Part shown: positions 1-7,900 of the stretch, one piece after another | Position numbering within the stretch: position 1 is the first letter of the stretch | Layout of the letters: the number at the start of each line of letters is the position of its first letter | NCBI GenBank assembly: GCA_030049955.1 | Contig: JASIJX010000490.1 | Location: 1 to 13,116 of the forward strand | Direction of reading: 5' to 3' | Length of the DNA stretch: 13,116 nt | Source: Acidobacteriaceae bacterium | GTDB lineage: Bacteria; Acidobacteriota; Terriglobia; Terriglobales; Acidobacteriaceae | Position numbers and translations under genes: made by a program | Notes under the pieces: generated by a model | Seen by the model: only the letters and a program-made list of their open reading frames with translations | What the model was told of the DNA's origin: nothing | Databases searched by the model: none

Positions 1-2397
1 GTGGCGCGGAAGGCAGCGACGGCGAGCGGCGAGGCGGCTGCGCCCTCGTGGGGACCGGATGGCACGATCGTGTACCACAACCTTGAGCGCGAGAGCAGCA
101 GTCTTGAAGCAAATGGCAAGAAGCTCACGGGCGATGAAAATGCGTTTGCGTTTCGCGTGTCCTGGTTGCCGGATGGGAGCTTCTACTACGTCTCCGATGG
201 GAAGATTCGCAGGCGCACGCTGGGTGGCGCGAATGCCGAGACGATTCCCTTCTCTGCTGTGCTCCAGGTGCGGCGCGTGAACGGAACTTATGCGCGGCGA
301 AAGCGCGACTTCGATTCGACGGCTCCGCGCAAGGCGCTGGGCATTGTGCGGCCCGTGATTTCGCCGGACGGAACGAAGATTGCGTTTGCCGCGCTGGGTG
401 ATATTTACGTGATGCCGATTGGAGGAAAGCCGGAGAACATTACGCGCGACCGGTTCCTCGATACCGATCCCGCGTGGTCACCGGACGGCAACGAGCTTGT
501 GTACTCGTCTGACAAGGGCCGCGACCATCTGCAATTGTGGATTCGTGATTTGCGCACGGGGCGCGACCGCGAGCTGACGCACCTGGGCACACAGCCGCAG
601 GGCGCGTCGTGGTCGCCGGATGGAAAGCGCATCGCGTTCTTTGACGTAGACGGTATTTGGCGCGCGGCGCAGATGTCAGTGGTAGATGTTGCCACCGGAA
701 AAGTGACGAAGCTGCACGACACGCTGAACGCGCCGGGAATGCCGACGTGGTCGCCGGATGGGACGCGGCTTGCGTTCGCGAATATCGCGCCGTATTCGAA
801 GACCGTGCGCGAGGGGACGAACCAAGTGTTCACGATTTCCGCAGTGAATGGCGCGGCAAATCCAGAAGACACGTGGTACATGCCCATACCCAACCTGTCG
901 ATTGATTCGCGCGGCTACTGCGGGCCGGTGTGGTCGCCCGACGGCACGAAGATGGCCGCAATTTATGAGGGCGTGCTGGCCGTGTGGCCGGTATCGCTAA
1001 AGGGCGAGCCGCTGGGGCCGCCGCGCAGGATGACGACGGAGATTGCCTACGCGCCGAGCTGGGCGGGCGATTCGCGGCACATTCTGTATCAGTCGCTCGA
1101 CAAGCTGAAGGAGATCGACATTCTGAGCGGGGAGACGCGGGAGATTCCGCTCGATCTCACCTACCGGCCGGCGATTCCTACAGGAACGATGGTGGTTCAC
1201 GTGGGGTTGCTGGTGGACGGCATCAGCAAAACGGCGCGGCGCGACATGGACATTGTTATCGTGCGCAACCGGATTACGGCTGTGCGGCCGCACTCGGCGA
1301 AGGTTCCGGCGGGAGCAAAGCTGATTGATGCTTCCCAGTACACGGCGATGCCGGGGCTGATCGAGTCGCACTCGCACCTGCAGAAGGATTACGGCGAAGC
1401 GGAACACAGAGCGTGGCTGGCCTTCGGCATTACTACGGTGCGCAGCCCGGGAAATACTCCGTATGAAGGCGTGGAAGATGTGGAGGCGAACGAATCGGGC
1501 GTGAGGCCAGGACCGCGACTGTTCAGCACGGGGTATCTCTACGAGTGGCGGCGGACGTACTACAAGATGGGCGTAGCGATTTCGAGCCCCGCGCAGTTCG
1601 AGATGGAACTGGAGCTGAGCAAGGTGCTGCAGCACGATCTGATCAAGAGCTATGTGCGGTTGCCCGATTTGCAACAGAAGCGGATGGTGGAATTCGCGCA
1701 CTCGATCGGCATCCCTGTGGCCACGCACGAGATTTATCCGGCGGCCTATGTGGGCGTTGACGCGACGGAGCACGTGGGCGCGACCAGCCGGAGGGTCTAC
1801 TCGCCCAAGCAGGCTACGCTGCAGCGCAGCTATCAGGACGTGGTGGCGATTTTCGGCGCGTCGCAGCGCTACCTGACGCCCACGGTATCTGCTCCGGGAC
1901 TTGCGAGGCTCTTCGAGTTGGAGCCGGCGATGCGCGACGATCCGCGCTTTACGATTTATTCCGACTGGCTGCGGGAGTATGCCACCGGCCGGCGACGCAT
2001 TGCGCCTGGCGAGCGAGCGGGCGCCGGGTCACTGGCCACGGTGAACATGAACAGCGCCAAGCTGGTGATGGATGCGATGCACGCAGGAGCGCGCATTGTG
2101 GCGGGAACGGACTCGCCCAACGCATTCGCTCTGCATGGCGAGCTGGAAACTTATGTGATGGCGGGCATGACGCCCTATGAAGCGCTGAGGGCTGCCACGG
2201 TGACGCCGGCCGAGGAACTGAACCTAGATGCAGGTAGCATTGAGCCGGGCAAGCTGGCCGATGTGGCGATCGTCGAGGGCAATCCGCTGGACGATATTGC
2301 GAATGCGCATCGCGTGAAGGAAGTGATCGCCAACGGACGGCTTTTTACCGTGGCTGATCTCGTGGCTGGGAATATCGAGTCAGCTACTCCGCGTTGA
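1..2397 (+). CDS. TolB-like beta-propeller / amidohydrolase fusion protein (5' partial)
   Basis: The first half (about residues 10-390 of the visible part) is a row of PD40/TolB-type propeller blades, recognisable by repeated W-S-P-D-G motifs near residues 17, 121, 159, 205, 250, 311 and a decayed copy (SWAGD) near 353. The second half (about 395-795) is a metal-dependent amidohydrolase. It shows the H-x-H metal motif at H457/H459, a likely carboxylated lysine K549 (DLIKSY), H576 and H591 (THE, EHVG), and the late aspartate D704 in GTDSPN, followed by the usual C-terminal PGKLADVAIVEGNPL strand. Family members hydrolyse cyclic amides, peptides or related bonds; the substrate here is unknown. 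The visible protein (798 aa) begins at base 1 with GTG, without a signal peptide and inside a propeller, so the true start is probably upstream; homologs usually carry a signal peptide and exceed 1000 aa. It is followed by a 228-base gap, so its link to the downstream locus is uncertain. Confidence 0.88.
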   Translation: MARKAATASGEAAAPSWGPDGTIVYHNLERESSSLEANGKKLTGDENAFAFRVSWLPDGSFYYVSDGKIRRRTLGGANAETIPFSAVLQVRRVNGTYARRKRDFDSTAPRKALGIVRPVISPDGTKIAFAALGDIYVMPIGGKPENITRDRFLDTDPAWSPDGNELVYSSDKGRDHLQLWIRDLRTGRDRELTHLGTQPQGASWSPDGKRIAFFDVDGIWRAAQMSVVDVATGKVTKLHDTLNAPGMPTWSPDGTRLAFANIAPYSKTVREGTNQVFTISAVNGAANPEDTWYMPIPNLSIDSRGYCGPVWSPDGTKMAAIYEGVLAVWPVSLKGEPLGPPRRMTTEIAYAPSWAGDSRHILYQSLDKLKEIDILSGETREIPLDLTYRPAIPTGTMVVHVGLLVDGISKTARRDMDIVIVRNRITAVRPHSAKVPAGAKLIDASQYTAMPGLIESHSHLQKDYGEAEHRAWLAFGITTVRSPGNTPYEGVEDVEANESGVRPGPRLFSTGYLYEWRRTYYKMGVAISSPAQFEMELELSKVLQHDLIKSYVRLPDLQQKRMVEFAHSIGIPVATHEIYPAAYVGVDATEHVGATSRRVYSPKQATLQRSYQDVVAIFGASQRYLTPTVSAPGLARLFELEPAMRDDPRFTIYSDWLREYATGRRRIAPGERAGAGSLATVNMNSAKLVMDAMHAGARIVAGTDSPNAFALHGELETYVMAGMTPYEALRAATVTPAEELNLDAGSIEPGKLADVAIVEGNPLDDIANAHRVKEVIANGRLFTVADLVAGNIESATPR

Positions 2398-2526
2398 GGG
2401 GAAGTTCCAGAACAAAGGCAGGAGTTAGCGTGCGCTGATGCGTACATAGCAAGTTAGCCATCTAGCGGCTGTTGTGGCTGGGGTGCTGCGTGACCCCGCG
2501 CGGAAGCTCTCGTCGTTGAGGGGACA

Positions 2527-2549
2527 GGTTTGGAGATCCCAGCCAAACC
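2527..2549. repeat. Inverted repeat upstream of the LacI-family gene
   Basis: GGTTTGG at 2527-2533 and CCAAACC at 2543-2549 form a perfect 7-bp inverted repeat with a 9-base spacer, about 77 bases before the regulator's start. It has no T-run after it, so it is not a convincing intrinsic terminator for the amidohydrolase. It could be a dyad binding site controlling the regulator-kinase pair, or an mRNA hairpin. A shorter dyad, CACAG-G-CTGTG, lies at 2586-2596. I see no clear -35/-10 pair in the 2398-2625 spacer. Confidence 0.35.
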
Positions 2550-2625
2550 GGCGCAGTACACTCTTACGCAAGGATCAATTTCTATCACAGGCTGTGGTGC
2601 GGGCAGCCGCGTGGAGCGTTCCCGG

Positions 2626-3657
2626 ATGCGAGTGCGGCTGAAGGACATTGCCGAAGACCTGAACCTTTCGAAGATGACGATTTCGAAGGTGCTCAGAGGG
2701 CAGACCGATATCAGCGATGCGACGCGGGCGCGCGTGCTCAAGCGCGTGCGCGAACTCAATTACATTCCCAACATCAGCGCGAGCAGCCTGCGGACAGGGC
2801 AGACGAAGACGATGGGGCTGGTGCTGCCGTCGGTCGGATCGCGATCTCTGGCTGACCTGACCGAAGGCGTGAGCCGGGCGCTCGAGGCGGAGAGCTACAG
2901 CCTGATCGTGGCTTCGTCCGTGGACGATGTGGACGCCGAACAGCGCCAGATTGCCGCCTTTCTTTCTTTGCAGGTGGACGCGCTGCTGGTGGTTTCGCTG
3001 CAGGAGACGTCCGCGTTCTTCGAACAGATGCAGAAGGCGCGCCGAATGCCGGTGATCTTTGTAAGCTCCAGACCGGCGGGGGCCGCAGGCAGGTACGTCG
3101 GTATTCACGAGGAAGAAGTGGGGCGCATAGCCTGCGAGCACCTGATCCAGAGCGGCTGCCGAAGGATTGCATACATACGCGGCTCGCATAGCGCGGTGGG
3201 TGACCAACGATCGAGCGGCTATCGGCAGGCGCTGATCCGGCACAGGATTGCAGTTCAGCCGGACCTGGTGCTGGAGAGCATGGATCTGGAGCAGAGCGAG
3301 TACGGACGGGGTTATGCGGCCATGGAGCGGCTGCTGCAGCGGCGCGGAAGGCCTGACGGGGTGATGGCCTTCACCGATCTGCTGGCCGTGGGTGCAATGG
3401 ACGCGGCGAGCAAGCACGGGATTCGCATCCCGGAGGAAATGCTCTTCGTGGGCTGTGGCGACGATCCTGTTCTGTGCGGAATGCGCATTCCGCTCACAAG
3501 CATCAACGTGGGCGGGTTTGAGCTGGGCGAACGCGCAGGCAAGCTGGCGCTACGCGCCATTTTGAACGGCACCGGGAACGGCGCGCAGAGGGTGCTGGTG
3601 AAACCGAAGCTGGTGAAGAGAAGATCGACGGAAGGCGCGCATAGAGAGCAGAAGTAA
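2626..3657 (+). CDS. LacI-family transcriptional regulator
   Basis: A 343-aa protein, the usual length for the family. The N-terminus holds the LacI helix-turn-helix (residues 4-25, ending SKMTISKVLRG), then the hinge helix (NYIPNISASSLRTG). L55 is at the position of the leucine that inserts into the central CpG step of LacI-family operators. From about residue 62 on it has a periplasmic-binding-protein-like effector domain (TMGLVLPSV, DALLVVSLQE, RRIAYIRG, DGVMAFTDLLAVGAM, PLTSINVGG), which normally senses a sugar or its derivative. The reading frame stays open back to a TTG at 2530. I chose the ATG at 2626 because the protein then begins right before the DNA-binding domain and GGAG at 2613-2616 sits 9 bases upstream; GTG at 2611 is the alternative. 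The kinase gene starts 26 bases after the stop, suggesting cotranscription. The likely target is the CpG-centred palindrome at 4779-4792 before the receptor gene (inference). Confidence 0.93.
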   Translation: MRVRLKDIAEDLNLSKMTISKVLRGQTDISDATRARVLKRVRELNYIPNISASSLRTGQTKTMGLVLPSVGSRSLADLTEGVSRALEAESYSLIVASSVDDVDAEQRQIAAFLSLQVDALLVVSLQETSAFFEQMQKARRMPVIFVSSRPAGAAGRYVGIHEEEVGRIACEHLIQSGCRRIAYIRGSHSAVGDQRSSGYRQALIRHRIAVQPDLVLESMDLEQSEYGRGYAAMERLLQRRGRPDGVMAFTDLLAVGAMDAASKHGIRIPEEMLFVGCGDDPVLCGMRIPLTSINVGGFELGERAGKLALRAILNGTGNGAQRVLVKPKLVKRRSTEGAHREQK

Positions 3658-3683
3658 TTCGATCAGCGAGGGGAAGGAAAGCG

Positions 3684-4640
3684 ATGGCCAAAGGGCGTGA
3701 AGACCGGGAGTCGAAATTCGACCTTGTAGTTTTTGGCGAGTTCTTCTCCGATCTGATTTTTTACCGTTTGCCGCGGCGCCCGCGCTTTGGCGAGGAGTCG
3801 AAGACGGATTCGTTCCTGATTGCGCCCGGGGGCGGCCTGGCGACAACGGCGATTGCCGCCAGTCGCTTGGGCACTGTGACCGGAATCATTACTCGCGTGG
3901 GCGCTGATGCCGAGTCTTTGCCTACGTGGAACCAGATTGCGCAGGAGAAATTGGACATCGGAGCGTGCGAGTACCGTAAAGACGTGCCGACGGCGCTCAC
4001 AGTGTGCATTGCATATAAAACAGATCGCATGATGGTGACGCACGAGCCCATCAATCAGCGCCTGGAGGACCTGCTTGACCATCCCGCGGTGCGCGCCAAG
4101 ATGAAACAGGCGCGACATGTGCACCTGGCATGCGCGCTGCGCCGGCCGGCAAAATGGCAGCCGATGCTGCGAAGCCTGAAGGAACTGGGAATTACGCTCT
4201 CCGCAGATTTTGGGTGGAATCCGGAGATCTCAGTGAACCAGCTCGGGTCGATCATCCGACACTGCGATTTTGTTTTTCCCAATGAGCACGAAGCGCGAGC
4301 GATTACCGGCGCCGAAACGCCGCTGAGCGCGCTTGAAAAGCTGCGGGAGTGGGTGCGTGTGCCGGTGGTGAAGCTGGGCGCGCGCGGGTCGCTGCTGATG
4401 GCCGAAGGGAAGGTCTACCGGCAACCGGCGCTGGCGCTGCCCATGGTGGATGCGACGGGAGCGGGCGACGCCTTTAACGGCGGCTTTTTGCACGCGTTTC
4501 TCCACGGGATGGGGTGGGACGATTGCCTGCGCGCAGGCAACATCTGTGGAAGTATGGCGGGAACGCGGCCGGGCGGATCGGAAGGATTGCCGGGGCCGCA
4601 AGAGTACAAGCGGAAGCTCGCGCAGATGAAGCACGACTGA
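3684..4640 (+). CDS. PfkB-family (ribokinase-like) carbohydrate kinase
   Basis: A 318-aa cytoplasmic kinase of normal length for the family, expected to transfer the ATP gamma-phosphate to a hydroxyl of a sugar or nucleoside. It has an N-terminal strand VVFGEFFSDLIFY, a glycine-rich substrate segment APGGGLATTAIAASRLG (residues 47-63), FPNEHEARAITG about two-thirds along, VVKLGARGSL, and the second PfkB signature DATGAGDAFNGGFL (256-269) with catalytic base D262 in the GAGD anion hole. In the first signature, where many ribokinase-like enzymes have GGxxxN, this one has GGGLATT. The specificity therefore cannot be assigned to ribose, fructose or 2-keto-3-deoxygluconate. The start is supported by AAGGA at 3674-3678, 5 bases upstream. 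It lies 26 bases after the LacI-family gene, probably in one transcript. A second, diverged member begins at 12874 at the far end of the locus. Confidence 0.92.
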   Translation: MAKGREDRESKFDLVVFGEFFSDLIFYRLPRRPRFGEESKTDSFLIAPGGGLATTAIAASRLGTVTGIITRVGADAESLPTWNQIAQEKLDIGACEYRKDVPTALTVCIAYKTDRMMVTHEPINQRLEDLLDHPAVRAKMKQARHVHLACALRRPAKWQPMLRSLKELGITLSADFGWNPEISVNQLGSIIRHCDFVFPNEHEARAITGAETPLSALEKLREWVRVPVVKLGARGSLLMAEGKVYRQPALALPMVDATGAGDAFNGGFLHAFLHGMGWDDCLRAGNICGSMAGTRPGGSEGLPGPQEYKRKLAQMKHD

Positions 4641-4656
4641 GGCGAGCTGCAGCCGG

Positions 4657-4669
4657 ACTACTTAGTAGT
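4657..4669. repeat. Short inverted repeat after the kinase gene
   Basis: ACTACT-T-AGTAGT is a perfect 6-bp dyad with a one-base centre, 17 bases after the kinase stop. It runs into GTTTAAAC (4668-4675), itself an 8-bp palindrome. The one-base spacing makes a hairpin unlikely, so a protein-binding dyad is more plausible, but there is no independent support. Confidence 0.25.
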
Positions 4670-4691
4670 TTAAACAACAATCTCAGTTGCC

Positions 4692-4735
4692 ATTGAGCCG
4701 TTAAACCGGCCTCAATACCCGCCTTGCGCTTTTTT
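4692..4735 (+). terminator. Possible terminator-like hairpin after the regulator-kinase pair
   Basis: ATTGAGCCG (4692-4700) can pair with CGG-C-CTCAAT (4707-4716), giving a 9-bp stem with a single bulged C and a 6-base loop. A run of six T lies at 4730-4735, but it starts 14 bases after the stem, too far for a classical intrinsic terminator. It sits where one transcript should end and the next promoter begin. Low confidence. Confidence 0.3.
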
Positions 4736-4737
4736 CG

Positions 4738-4766
4738 TTGACAAGCACCTGGGAGCAATGTACATT
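4738..4766 (+). promoter_or_regulatory. Sigma70-like promoter of the receptor operon
   Basis: A perfect -35 hexamer TTGACA (4738-4743) is followed after exactly 17 bases by TACATT (4761-4766), which matches 4 of 6 bases of the -10 consensus including the first two and last positions. Transcription would start near 4773. It lies in the only large gap of the locus and points at the TonB-dependent receptor gene. Other sigma factors are not excluded. Confidence 0.65.
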
Positions 4767-4778
4767 CCGTTGCAATTG

Positions 4779-4792
4779 CTTTACCGGTAAAG
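4779..4792. promoter_or_regulatory. Candidate LacI-family operator
   Basis: CTTTACCGGTAAAG is a perfect 14-bp palindrome with a central CpG, the symmetry and centre expected for LacI-family operators whose hinge leucines insert at that step. It begins about 6 bases after the predicted transcription start of the receptor operon, so a bound repressor would block initiation or early elongation. GCAATTGC, an 8-bp palindrome, lies immediately upstream at 4772-4779. The LacI-family protein at 2626-3657 is the obvious candidate binder; the pairing is inference. Confidence 0.65.
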
Positions 4793-4934
4793 TAGCTGAG
4801 GCTTTTGCGCCTTGGGCTTGCGTCAAGAAATGAACAACAGAATGCCATCGCACCGGGATCCTGCTCGAAATCGGATCCGTAGGACAAACTCAGAATCGGC
4901 TCCAGTCTTCGGTTCAAGTGTTTGGTTCGACTTT

Positions 4935-4941
4935 AAGGAGG
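4935..4941 (+). promoter_or_regulatory. Strong ribosome binding site of the receptor gene
   Basis: AAGGAGG, seven bases complementary to the 16S rRNA 3' end, is placed 7 bases before the ATG at 4949. It fixes the receptor's start codon and is the strongest such site in the window. Confidence 0.8.
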
Positions 4942-4948
4942 TTGGCTT

Positions 4949-7900
4949 ATGCACGCGTTCAGATTCTTCCGGCTCAGGATCGGAATCAGAGGCATCCGGC
5001 GGTTTTGCCTCGCAATTGCCGCGCTGCTGGTGACAGCCGCATTTTCTGCCTACGCGCAGACCGACACGGGCACGATTGTCGGCATCGTCCAAGACAAGAG
5101 CAGCGCCCGGATTGCAGGCGCAGCGGTAGACGTGACGGACATGGCAACCGGCGTGACGCGTTCCTACGCGACGAACACGGATGGACAGTATCAGGCCGAG
5201 CAACTCATTCCCGGCGTCTATAGCGTGACAGTGAAGCATGCAGGCTTCAGCACCGAAGTACGGCAGAACATCACCGTGAATGTGCAAGACCGCGTGCAGG
5301 TGGACGTTACGCTGGCAGTTTCGAGCGTGCAACAACAGGTGGTGGTCAACGAGACTGCTGTTGAGCTGCAGACGCAATCGGCGGAAGTGAATGGCGTGAT
5401 GCCCTCGCAGGAGCTCAACGACCTGCCGCTGAACGGGCGAGACTACGACAACCTGGTACTGACGCAGCCGGGTGTGTTCCGCGACATTAACCCGGCCAAC
5501 CCAGCCGAGGGCCGCTTCAGCGCGAACGGAAACCTTGAGTTGCAGAACTATTTCCAGTTGGACGGCATCGACAACAACTCCAAATCAGAGAATCTGCAGG
5601 AGCAATCGACACAATCGGTGATTCCGCCGCCGGATGCGCTGCAGGAATTTGTGCTGCAGACGCGCACTTACTCGGCGGAGTTCGGTACCGCTGCGGGCGC
5701 GGTGGTGAACGTGTCGACCAAGTCGGGCACCAATCAGTTCCACGGCGATGGATGGGACTACATCCAGAACGGCGCGCTAAACGGGAACACCTGGTTTAAC
5801 AATTACGGCAACATTCCGCGAGGACAATACAACCAGAATCAGTTTGGTGGAACATTTGGCGGGCCCATCAAGCGGGACAAGACGTTCTTCTTCGTCTCAT
5901 ACGAGAACCTGCTGAGCAACATTCAGGACACCGTGGAGTCCGTCGTGCCCACCCAGGCCATGCACAACGGCGACTTCAGCGCGGCTGATAACGGCTCCTA
6001 TATGTCCCAATTCACAATGACACCCCTGGTGCCGAGCCAGGCCGGCTGCATCAACAACAACGTGATCAACCAGGGTTGCTTCGATTCCGTGGGCAAGGCC
6101 TTGATGGCGCTTTATCCGCTGCCCACCCCCAACCTGGGCAACGTGAACACATTTACTGGCGCGGATAACTATTCCTACGTGGGCAGCGAGACGAACAACA
6201 CGCGGACGCTCGACGTGCGCATCGACCACACGCTGAACAAGACCAACCAGATCTTTGGCCGCTATGCCTTCGATTGGTCCAACTACACGGAGCCGCCGAC
6301 GTGGACATCGAATGCCGTCGCCGGCAACGCGTCGGGCTTCCCTACGGCGTACATTCTGCACGACCAGTCGGTGGCGCTGGGATGGACGCGTACCATCAAC
6401 GCGAACCTGGTAAACACCGCTCATTTCGGTTATCTGCGCACCTTCTCGCACAGCGATCCGATCGGAGTGACCGTCGGCCAGTCGGAGGCCAGTTCGCTGC
6501 TGGGCATGAACGGCGTGCCCACCAACCCGTGGAGCTTCGGTATTCCGCCCTTCGAGGAAAGCGTCTTGACCAGCATCGGCGGTTCCTATTACCGGCCGCA
6601 GTACCAGGTGGCGCAGACCTACCAGATCCTCGAAGCGCTCTACTGGACCAAGGGCAATCATGCCCTGCAGTTCGGCTACGAGTACCACCAGGACGCGCTC
6701 AATTTCTTCGACATCGAAGCGCCGCAAGGTATCATCTACAACTCCGGCATCTACACGAACACGAACGGCTTCAGCGGCGGCGATCTCCTGCTGGGCGATG
6801 TTTCCCGACTCATCTTTGAGGCGCCAGCCGAGATCAATAACTACATCCGCGGCAACTCGTGGTACGCGCAGGACACATGGCGCGCGAGAGACAACTTTAC
6901 GCTCAATTACGGGCTGCGCTACGAGCTCTATCCGCCGTTCTGGCTTGACCGTGAAGGCCGCACGGCGAACTTCTCCTGCGGTTCAACGCCCTATCCGCAG
7001 TGCCTGAACTCCGGCACTCCGGCCAATGGCGGCACCATGCTGGTGGGCACCAGCGGAATTCCAACCGATCACGACGGCTTTGCGCCGCGCATCGGCATGT
7101 CGTACCACGTGCTGCGGCCGCTGGTTGTGCGCGCGGGCTACGGGATCTTCCACCAGTTCATCAACCGCATCGGGTCCGAATCCCTGGTGCAGCAGAACCC
7201 GCCGTACCTGGGCGTGTGGACCATTTCCCAGTCGCAGGGCAGCACGACACCGGTGTTCCAGATGGATTCGGCGCAGGGCATGGATTCGGCCGCCTACCTG
7301 AGTTCGACCAGCATCAACGACCTGCTGACGCCCGGCCCTAACGTGACTTGCATTACCGGCACGCTGCAAAACGGCGTGTGCGTAAACGGTGTGGCCGGCG
7401 GACTGCCCACGCAGCACATCCGCGCGCAGGGCGTGAACAACCGCACCAGCTACATTCAGCAGACGAGCTTCGGGCTGCAGTATCAGGTCTCGAACAATAC
7501 CGTGCTAAGCGCCAATTACATCGGCAACTGGGGACGCAAGATGAACCGCGTGCAGAACGCTAACCAAGGCTTTGTGACAAGCTGCCCCACTTGCGCCACA
7601 GTGACGCCGACGGCGCACATCTATTTCCCGCTGACGAGCTTTAACTCCGGGAACACGATTGACGCCAACGACACGTCGAACGGCGGCGGCCAGCACGCCT
7701 TTGTGGAACTGGCTACCAATGACGGCAACACCGACTACAACGCGCTGGAAATAAATATCCAACGGCAGATGAGCCGGCGGCTGATGTACAACTTCAGCTA
7801 TACGTGGTCGCATAACATGTCCGATTACGTGGATAATCTTTCGGGCACGGATACGCCGGAGAATGCGCACAATTACGCGCACGAAATGAGCAACTCGCTC

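Larger units (their letters stand above)
4773..4948 (+). other. Long 5' leader of the receptor operon
   Basis: From the predicted transcription start to the receptor ATG is about 176 bases. The leader contains the operator palindrome (4779-4792), two GGATCC words (4856-4861 and 4873-4878) that could pair as a 6-bp stem, and a strong ribosome binding site at its end. I recognise no known riboswitch. A reading frame crosses the leader from 4812 and overlaps the receptor start, but it has no visible protein-family character. Together with 4641-4772 this accounts for the 308-base stretch without a gene. Confidence 0.4.

Noticed and set aside
997..1773. Long antisense reading frame (258 codons) under the amidohydrolase
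   Set aside because: Arginine- and histidine-rich composition with no family motifs; typical opposite-strand shadow of a GC-rich gene that has clear domains on the + strand.
2480..2497. GGGGT/ACCCC stem as a terminator for the amidohydrolase gene
   Set aside because: Only 5 bp with no following T-run; not supported as a terminator.
2530..2625. Upstream-extended start (TTG 2530) for the LacI-family regulator
   Set aside because: It would add 32 residues before the DNA-binding domain, which in this family starts within the first few residues; ATG 2626 with GGAG 9 bases upstream fits better.
4812..5033. 73-codon reading frame in the receptor leader, possible leader peptide
   Set aside because: It overlaps the receptor start in another frame, has no convincing ribosome binding site, and its composition is serine/arginine-rich without motifs.
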